Positions 58,401 to 64,000 of a stretch of 64,000 bases of DNA are shown here, one piece after another. Both the position numbers and the translations under genes were made by a program. The DNA is taken from positions 1 through 64,000 of the forward strand of contig JBBHKE010002197.1 of NCBI GenBank assembly GCA_037447655.1, read 5' to 3'. The notes beneath the pieces are model-generated. The model was not told where the DNA came from. It made no database searches and saw only the letters and a list, made by a program, of their open reading frames with translations. How positions within the stretch are numbered: the stretch's first letter is position 1; each line of letters begins with the position of its first letter. This stretch comes from Zygnema cylindricum. Its lineage: Eukaryota > Streptophyta > Zygnematophyceae > Zygnematales > Zygnemataceae.

Positions 58401-61180
58401 TCGCAGTTTTGATTCAAGGTCTTGGTGTAAATGCAGCTCTTTTAACTCTCTATCCCTTTCGATAAGAACGTGTTTCACAAGCTTTTATATACAAGTGGCA
58501 AATTTTGAACAAATGACCATCTTAGTAGCAATAGACACATCTCTCATGCTGCTGAAAAAACTGATTTTCTTGAGATTTGTTATCTCTCTGAATCTAGGCA
58601 TTGTAGGCTACTGCTGGCTCTCAAAAAATAAATGTCAGCTGAGTGGCTTCTTCCTCTAACACATACTCTATTGCTGTAGCTAGATTTTAGTTAATCCAGT
58701 TTTTTCAGTTCATTTGAGGTTCCTTTATACTCACTAGGAAGCCCCCTTACTAAAACCGTTGCCTGATGGTATTCAAGACAAGAACCACCTAAGCATACAT
58801 TCTTTGCTATTAAAAGTCTGAATTTATTGCATTATTTTACCCTGCTTCCGTCTGTATATGTATATTCCCATATTTGCCTAGCATTTATAATCTCATTCTG
58901 TGCATTAGCTCTAAAACATGTTTTTTTTCAAGCATCCCAGATTTTTAATGCTTTAGTAGCCTGAATATTGGACATATGCAGCTCCTTAGCCTGATTATTC
59001 TTTTGCTTATTCTTTTGACCATAACTGGCATCAGTTTCTGCCATAGATCCGTTCACAACATTGAAAAGCTTCACTTGTACAAAGTAAGACTTGACAAGAT
59101 TTGCCCAATACAAATATTCTCGCCCATCAAAAATCGGAATTCGTGAAGGCGAGCCTGCAACCTGTTGGTCTGCAACCTGTTGGTCTGAGGTAACTGCTGG
59201 CAGTGAAGACGATGAGAAGACGATGGAGGATGTAGGTGTAGTCATCGTAGAATAAGAATAAACAAGAAGCTTTCTCTGAAAATCGGTCTGAATAATAGCA
59301 ACTTCAACACAACAGATCAAAGACACAATAGCTCTGCAAATCTGCTACAATGTAGACAACAATAGGAGGAACACACAGACACAAAATTACATAGAATTTT
59401 TGCTCACAGATTTGTGAGATATTCACAGATGAAATTATCAAAAACAACATATACAGATTTTGATACAAATTGTCCCTAACTCCAAAATTGTCTAATTCCT
59501 ATTTCTATACTCTAAAGCTATAAAGTTGAATGTACGGAGGCATACCAACCATACGTCTAACTATGTGACACGTCTAATACTGTCCGTATACTTGAATATA
59601 CAAGGTATGTCATAAACAGTTTAATCTACGCTAATTACCTAATTACTAGACGACAAGCGTCTGTTCTACAAATATTTACACCGACACAAGATTCTAAATG
59701 CTACGGTAGATTATCATGAATCTAATCTTACGCTAGTCAGCATTTGTCGGTGTCCTCTGGCCGCAGTTCGTATTTCAGATTCGGCACCAGATGTGCCTCC
59801 TTTTGTCACTGTGGTCCTAAGGTGTGGTCCTAAGGTGTATCCGCGATTCACAGACCAATATTCCAGAGCATACGCTCCCCTGTGACGACGCGTGTCTGGG
59901 GAGTATATGATACGGTGTACTCCCAATGTTACTGTCACACTAATTTATTTCCTCATACTGAACCGGACTTCCCAAATTATTCTAAGGCTTGAAACTCTCT
60001 CCCTCACACCCGAGGCATAAAGAGGACTAAAGCTTTCCAAAAATAATAATATTTTCTGAAGATGCAACAAGTATCATAGATATAGTGTAAGTGAAATTAA
60101 CTCTGAACTAAAGATGAGCATCCTTTGGCCTGAATTTCATATTTTCACCTGTTTGTCTATGACATGTTTTACAGGTGTACATTATCTCTCAAATGAGCCA
60201 CACCAATATTGTTCAACTACTGGGATATTGCGACGAGGGCAGTGAGCAGATTCTTGTGTACGAGTTCATGGAGAATGGCAGTTTGAGAAAACTCTTGCAT
60301 GATGAAGAAGGTTTGCTTGACAAATGATAACCCCGTTTCCTTTCACAAATTAAATACCATTTCCTCGAATTCTTTCAACTTCTTCGAATTGTAATTTTCC
60401 AATCTAACACAGTAAATCATCTTTGTGTATTACAAATGTAGGCTAACTAACTTAGTATGTCTAAGGCAAAAACTTCCGCCGAAATAATGCTAATTATCTT
60501 ATGCAGTGTAACGGTGAAAGCCATTGTTGATGCCACATAAAATGATGGCATGGAACTTAGCAATATGCTAAATTGTTGAGATGGTTTGCTTCGAATGTCA
60601 AGACGTTACAAACTATTTCATTATATCAAACGGTTTAGCGTCAAAATGCCAGGAATGTTTTGAGGAATACTTTTGGTTACGATCTTTAGTTAGAATCGGG
60701 TTAAAATTGGGCTATTCTTCTCGGATCTTCACCAAAATATCGGGTAACAATCTGTAAACATTCCTTCAACAATTGAAAACATAGAGGAAATTTGTTTTTA
60801 TTAAAATATATATTTATCCATATTTATTCTTTACTCAAGTCCCATTTTACGGTTTACACCATCCAGCCTCATTATGTGACTCTACTTTTGTGCTTTTGGG
60901 TTTTATCGAGCAAATCATATAGGCTCCTATAAGTTGACTCGGAAAGACTCTGCGAGTAACTTTTCATAGCTTGACATCAAATGCAGTCGAGTTTCCCTAA
61001 CATTCAAGTTGTTTTGTGGTTATTGGTAATGTTGTAGGAGAAAGTTTAACATTCCAGCAAAGGGTGGAGATAGCGATTGATGTCGCAGAAGGCCTTCGTT
61101 ATTTGCACCACTATGCGGGAGCCACTGTCATTCACCGAGATATAAAGTCCGACAATATTCTGGTCAACTCCAAATTCAAG
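46406..61180 (+). CDS. Legume-lectin-domain receptor-like kinase, 3' end beyond the window
   Basis: Seven exons join in frame (504 codons): 46406-46508, 48229-48966, 49534-49614, 52317-52418, 53277-53485, 60175-60310, 61038-61180. Introns are GT-AG; the first four and the sixth are phase 1, the fifth is phase 0. Exon 1 gives a signal peptide (residues 1-34). Exon 2 is a legume lectin domain (about 36-279: DKTFNITTFD, FSFRIFN, HGDGLAFTF, VVFDTYPNSYDP, AYVGFTAGTG, HSWSF). Exon 3 is a proline-rich linker (281-307). Exon 4 holds the membrane segment (about 313-335) and HRYR stop-transfer. Exons 5-7 hold the kinase: glycine loop GEGGYGIVY (374-382), WAVKRA with Lys395, and HRDIKSDN with catalytic Asp491. 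The DFG motif and C-lobe are not in the window. Such kinases sense sugars or wall-derived ligands at the plasma membrane; the ligand is unknown. The fifth intron (6.7 kb) contains a copia element. Sites are all consistent, so the gene appears intact as far as seen. Confidence 0.87.
46509..48228 (+). other. Intron 1 of the lectin kinase gene
   Basis: It begins GTGAGG and ends TTTATCAG. It holds no gene. The stretch 47580-48085 is the part that matches 18420-18955 and 31268-31803. The signal-peptide-like frame from ATG 48137 is in the wrong frame for the lectin exon and lies in the intron. Introns 4 (52419-53276) and 6 (60311-61037) likewise show nothing recognisable. Confidence 0.75.
48919..49263 (+). 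repeat. Duplicated end of the lectin exon inside intron 2
   Basis: About 70 bp at the end of exon 2 plus its splice donor (48919-48990: 'catgagattcacagttggagctt', 'aggtattgtataaaagccacgccgat') recurs, diverged, at 49195-49263 ('aatgagattctcagctggagctt', 'gggtattgtgtaaaagccacgccgat'). The second copy keeps a potential GT donor but no acceptor is evident. It is a decayed partial exon duplication. Confidence 0.8.
50224..50715. mobile_element. TIR element, family Q (MITE D), in intron 3 of the lectin kinase
   Basis: It runs TACACCGCGAATCGCTATTA to TAATAGCGATTCACGGTGTA, with inward extension 'gcgtacatgacgctaatt' and 'cattacgctatctatttcat'. It shares 'ttttaaatagtgtgg' with MITE A and MITE B. It is 492 bp and non-coding. 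The remainder of intron 3 (49615-52316) shows no gene. Confidence 0.83.
53678..53897. mobile_element. Short family Q element (MITE E, 220 bp) in intron 5
   Basis: TACACCGTCGATCTTATTTA and TAAATACGATCGACGGTGTA form the ends. The interior ('cactgaaaacatc', 'ctccgtacacatttgt', 'caattttcaattt', 'agaaaagatgttttaagagac') aligns with 63024-63240. Relative to other family Q ends, both TIRs carry the same changes (GTCGATC), so ends were homogenised or both copied from one source. Confidence 0.83.
54067..60039 (-). mobile_element. Copia element in intron 5 of the lectin kinase, inactive
   Basis: Long direct repeats lie at about 54067-54924 and 59190-60039. On the minus strand: gag (59326-58928, FDGREYLYWANLVKSYF), protease with MDSSSSSHV in place of DSGASSH (about 58255), GAG-pre-integrase WHKRLGHMHNDG and CDGCAFGKLHKLPLP, integrase start (57745-57335), a proline-rich stretch (56984-56469), reverse transcriptase with YVDG in place of YVDD (about 56030) and RNase H (55403-55179, WCDNRPAIAIASNP). 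It belongs to a different copia lineage from the other copies here. The left repeat extends past the LTR into gag start, so the left end looks like LTR plus truncated gag of a second unit. It is in antisense orientation to the host gene, as intronic LTR elements often are. Confidence 0.87.
54964..55156. repeat. Minisatellite with CCACATGCCTCT units
   Basis: About five irregular units containing 'taaaccacatgcctctctgcaaaactgta' follow each other between the 3' LTR and RNase H of the intronic copia element. Unit length varies. Confidence 0.8.
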
Positions 61181-61666
61181 GTATTATCCAGAACTGAGCC
61201 TCAATGAGCCTTGTTGCCTCAAGTCATAATCCCCACTTTTATTTCTATCGATGAAAAGAAAACGAGGCAAATGAAATAGTCTTAGGGGTGTCGGAGTAAT
61301 GATTTCTACTTTTTATTTGAGAATCATTAAAAATTTCAGTTCAAAAACATCAAAGGTGTACTTTCAGATATTGGTGGTCACAATGAAAGCTTATTTTTGG
61401 GATGTAGAAACACTTGGGAGCCCGGGTATTGCTTCAATATGCTCTCAATATAGACCATATTTGACTTGTTTTGAACAAAGATTTACTTCATGAAATGTAT
61501 ACCCATTTAAATAAATATTTTTATCACTAACGATCTAAGATTTCTTAATATTGTCGTGTTTTTTTCCAAAATGTTCTACTATGTTCCTAAAGAAAAAGTA
61601 TACACGGGTGTTGTGAATAATAGGGAAACCTATCTTTTCTCAAATTTTGTGGTGAGGGGACCAACC

Positions 61667-62217
61667 TGTTAGATTTCCGCGCCGCGCATGTCCCACACTG
61701 GGGAAAATTGAGCCGGCCAAGGCTCGTACCGGGGACCTTTGACTTAAGTTGTCAACGCACTAACCATTGTGCCACGAGCTCGATGTAGAGCCTGGCGAGT
61801 TCGTACCCATTTATTTCGAGCGGCTTCGAGTATAGTATTACCATATTCTACCCTGTATTGAACCGGCATCCACATGCCAATCCAACAACCCCCCTCACAG
61901 GGAGGTCGGTCAATCCATCCGCAATCCCGCTAGCTTTGATACCATGTTAGATTTCCGCGAAAGCCGCCAGCCAAGGCTCGAATTTGGGACCTTTGACTTA
62001 AGTTTTCAACGCACTAACCACTCTCACCTCGATGTAGCACTGTGCCACCATCTTGATATAGAGCCTGGCGGGTCTGTACCCATTTATTTCGGGCGGCTTA
62101 GAGTATGGTATTACCATATTCTACCCCGGTCTGTACCCATTTATTTCGGGCGGCTTCGAGTATGGTATTACCATATTCTACCCCGTATTGAACCGGCATC
62201 CACGTGCCAATCCAACA
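61667..62217 (-). mobile_element. Complete TRIM (miniature LTR retrotransposon) with tRNA-like LTRs
   Basis: The LTRs are 61667-61887 (221 bp) and 61945-62217 (273 bp), both TGTTAGATTTCC to CCAATCCAACA on the plus strand. The 57-bp interior (61888-61944) holds only a primer-binding site and a polypurine tract: on the minus strand TGGTATCAAAGC directly follows the 5' LTR (one mismatch to the initiator tRNA-Met site), and GAGGGGGGT precedes the 3' LTR. CAACC flanks both sides (61662-61666 and 62218-62222), a perfect 5-bp target duplication. The right LTR has a tandem duplication of about 58 bp (near 62071-62186). No protein is encoded; it must have moved with proteins from a larger element. It lies after the last visible lectin kinase exon, probably in an intron. 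Confidence 0.92.
61721..61779 (-). other. tRNA-like sequence in the TRIM LTR
   Basis: On the minus strand a perfect A box (TGGCACAATGG) lies in a D-arm with stem GCAC/GTGC. A five-pair anticodon stem TTGAC/GTCAA follows, with a 7-base loop AACTTAA (CTT in the anticodon position), then a B-box-like GGTACGAGCC. The T-stem and acceptor stem do not pair, so it is not a functional tRNA gene. A diverged second copy lies in the other LTR at 61975-62030, where the T-loop reads ATTCGAG. Confidence 0.7.
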
Positions 62218-63023
62218 CAACCAAAATTTTGCACCCAAATTTCTTGCATTTCGAGAGTTATTTAAAAACGTGGAAAAGAAAACACAATCATTTGGTTTGG
62301 ACATGTATCCATCAATTCGCGACCCTTAGAAAAATATGATTAAGAATTTTATGACAGCCACGAGAGCACAAAAAAGATAGTCACATGAAATTCTAAAATT
62401 GATTTTTGCCAACTCACTGCCCATCGCTACTAGAGAGTGATTTTTTGACCCAAAATCATTAATCAGTGTATAACCATTGTTTTAGTTTAGCCCATAATAC
62501 GCCACGTTGCGATACGGAGTTCAATGCTATTAGTTTACGCTAACGAAAGTTGAGCAAACGTAATATGTGTTGGATCTTCAAATAAATAACCACAAAATAA
62601 TTTCACAAAAAACAGAAAGCACACACAGGAAGCCCAAAGAAGATTAGTAAGTGTTTCTGAAGCCTCTTTACATCATCTCTCTCTCTCTCCTCTTTATCTT
62701 TAAAGTAATCACTACTCAAAAAAAAAATTTCTGCAGTGTTTTACTATATATCTCTTCTCTAACTAGCTTATAAGGCTAACAAACAATGCGAGCATGGCAG
62801 CAACCTCTTGCCTCCTTGGCAAAAAACATTGAAAGGAAGCTTTCACGAAGGAGGGCATACACGCCTTCTCCTTCGAAACGCAAAACTCCAAAAGAGAAGT
62901 TTCGTAGCGTGCTGTGTACGCACGAAACAAAACACTTGCACACGGAATAATACACCTGCAAACTGAGACAAAAGTGACGCAAAACGAAATAGTACATTTC
63001 GTTAAAATAGCGGACTCCTCAAA
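62218..63023. other. No exon or gene recognised
   Basis: Presumed intron of the lectin kinase. A CT microsatellite (about 62676-62692) is present. Minus-strand frames at 62763-63074 have no known domain. The expected next kinase exon (DFG motif) is not seen here. Confidence 0.45.
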
Positions 63024-63240
63024 TACACCGTGAATTGCTATTAGCGTTAATAATATTTTCGCCATTGAAAACATCTATTCTCTGTACACATTTGTACGAT
63101 TTTCAATTTGAGAGCGCCAATCGGAAGCTGAGAATCTTACCTTTTAATAGCAATCATCAGATCCACAATTCAACAAGTGTATACGAAGAAAAGATGTTTT
63201 AAGAGACGAAAAATACATTAACACTAATAGCGATTCACGG
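63024..63240. mobile_element. Short family Q element (MITE F)
   Basis: TACACCGTGAATTGCTATTA on the left and TAATAGCGATTCACGG on the right, where the last bases are altered to AGGTA. The interior aligns over its length with the element at 53678-53897. It is non-coding. Confidence 0.78.
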
Positions 63241-63746
63241 AGGTAGTGCCATGAAACAACATCGCACATTTCGTACGATAACGCGACACACAATTCAAAC
63301 AAACAAATGTGGGTATGCCACTTAGCGATATATTGGCGATTCGGCAATATCCCAACAATATGTTACTAAAGAAAAAGAAATTTTCCGGTAGGACGGTAAC
63401 TTTTTTAGGAAAAGGATTTTACGTGACATGTAAATTTCGGCTTTTACACCCTTGCCGATGGTAATCAGTGTAAGGAGATCAAGAAGATTATGGCCAAATT
63501 AATCAACAATTATCATTTTATGCAGAGTGACGTCGTCAATTTATGGTTTAACTAGTATTTTCAGCATTAAGTACTTTATCGTGTAACTTCTTGTGTTTCT
63601 ATTAGCAAAGCTAATTTATTTATAAAGCTTTGTGTGCTCCTATCTACTCTGTTTTCAAATATAGAAAATTTAGTGTGGCTAGTCAATCCTTTTATACATG
63701 TTTTTCTCCTCGATGTCATTTATTTTGTAACGTATTTGAGTTGTCT

Positions 63747-64000
63747 GACGTTGTTCATATCCCGATTGGAATGATTTATCGGTTAACTTATGTATTGTCT
63801 TGATAATGGCATCCCTCAATGTTAAGCTTGACACTGGTTGTTTCTTGAGCTACTATTCACGTAAAATATTACTACATTCTTATTTTGTGACTGAGTGGAA
63901 GTAGACGTTGCTCATATCTCGATTGGAGTGATTTATTGGTTTACTTATGTATTGAAAATGATAATGGCATCCCTCAATGTTAAGCTTGACACTGGTTGTT
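63747..64000. repeat. 157-bp-period direct repeat reaching the right edge
   Basis: Units start at 63747 and 63904 (GACGTTG(T/C)TCATATC) and share 'aatggcatccctcaatgtt' and 'aagcttgacactggttgtt'. The array may continue past the window. Confidence 0.85.

Noticed and set aside
61721-61779. Functional tRNA-Lys(CTT) gene
   Set aside because: Acceptor stem and T-stem do not pair and base 33 is not T; it is a tRNA-like part of an LTR.
62763-63074. Minus-strand 103-residue protein with a hydrophobic, cysteine-containing stretch
   Set aside because: No domain, overlaps the end of a MITE, and sits in what is probably an intron; no supporting context.
61181-64000. Next kinase exon with the DFG motif
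   Set aside because: Searched in all plus frames after 61180 and not found; the gene is taken to continue past the window rather than to be truncated.

Overview
The window looks like nuclear DNA from a plant (streptophyte). It is AT-rich, has GT-AG introns, and carries two gene families known from plants: Root_cap-domain secreted proteins and a legume-lectin receptor kinase. These sit among Ty1/copia retrotransposons and short terminal-inverted-repeat (TIR) elements. The lectin kinase is split into many exons, whereas L-type lectin kinases of flowering plants usually lack introns. That hints at a bryophyte, fern or other non-angiosperm, but the species cannot be named from sequence alone.

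Region 1 (1-11,026) holds no host gene. It contains an LTR tail at the left edge, several TIR elements (three adjoining at 7.7-10.7 kb) and a copia gag/protease fragment next to a TIR element that itself carries a complete solo LTR with target-site duplication GTAAT.

Region 2 (11,027-34,602) is a segmental duplication of more than 10 kb in direct orientation, with about 2.6 kb of spacer holding two TIR elements of one family. Each copy carries, in order, an intact five-exon gene for a 390-residue secreted protein with a PAN/Apple-like N-terminus and a Root_cap C-terminus, a TIR element, the 5' end of a lectin-kinase paralogue, and a degenerate copia element on the minus strand. Gene halves of the two copies have diverged visibly, while the roughly 7 kb downstream of the stop codons is almost identical. 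This points to recent conversion or a second copying event.

Region 3 (34.6-46.2 kb) is a nest of transposons. The 5' LTR of the second-copy copia element has been split by a TIR element and by a 1,053-bp solo LTR (duplication CTCGA). A complete but decayed copia element (39,793-45,812) is inserted in another TIR element.

Region 4 (46.2-64 kb) is one large lectin receptor kinase gene on the plus strand. Seven exons join in frame: signal peptide, legume lectin domain, proline-rich linker, transmembrane segment and the kinase up to the catalytic loop. The rest of the kinase must lie beyond the right edge. Its introns hold small TIR elements and a copia element; downstream of the last visible exon is a complete 551-bp TRIM retrotransposon whose LTRs contain a tRNA-like sequence.

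The intact host genes all encode secreted or cell-surface proteins. No CRISPR, operon or intact rRNA/tRNA gene is seen.
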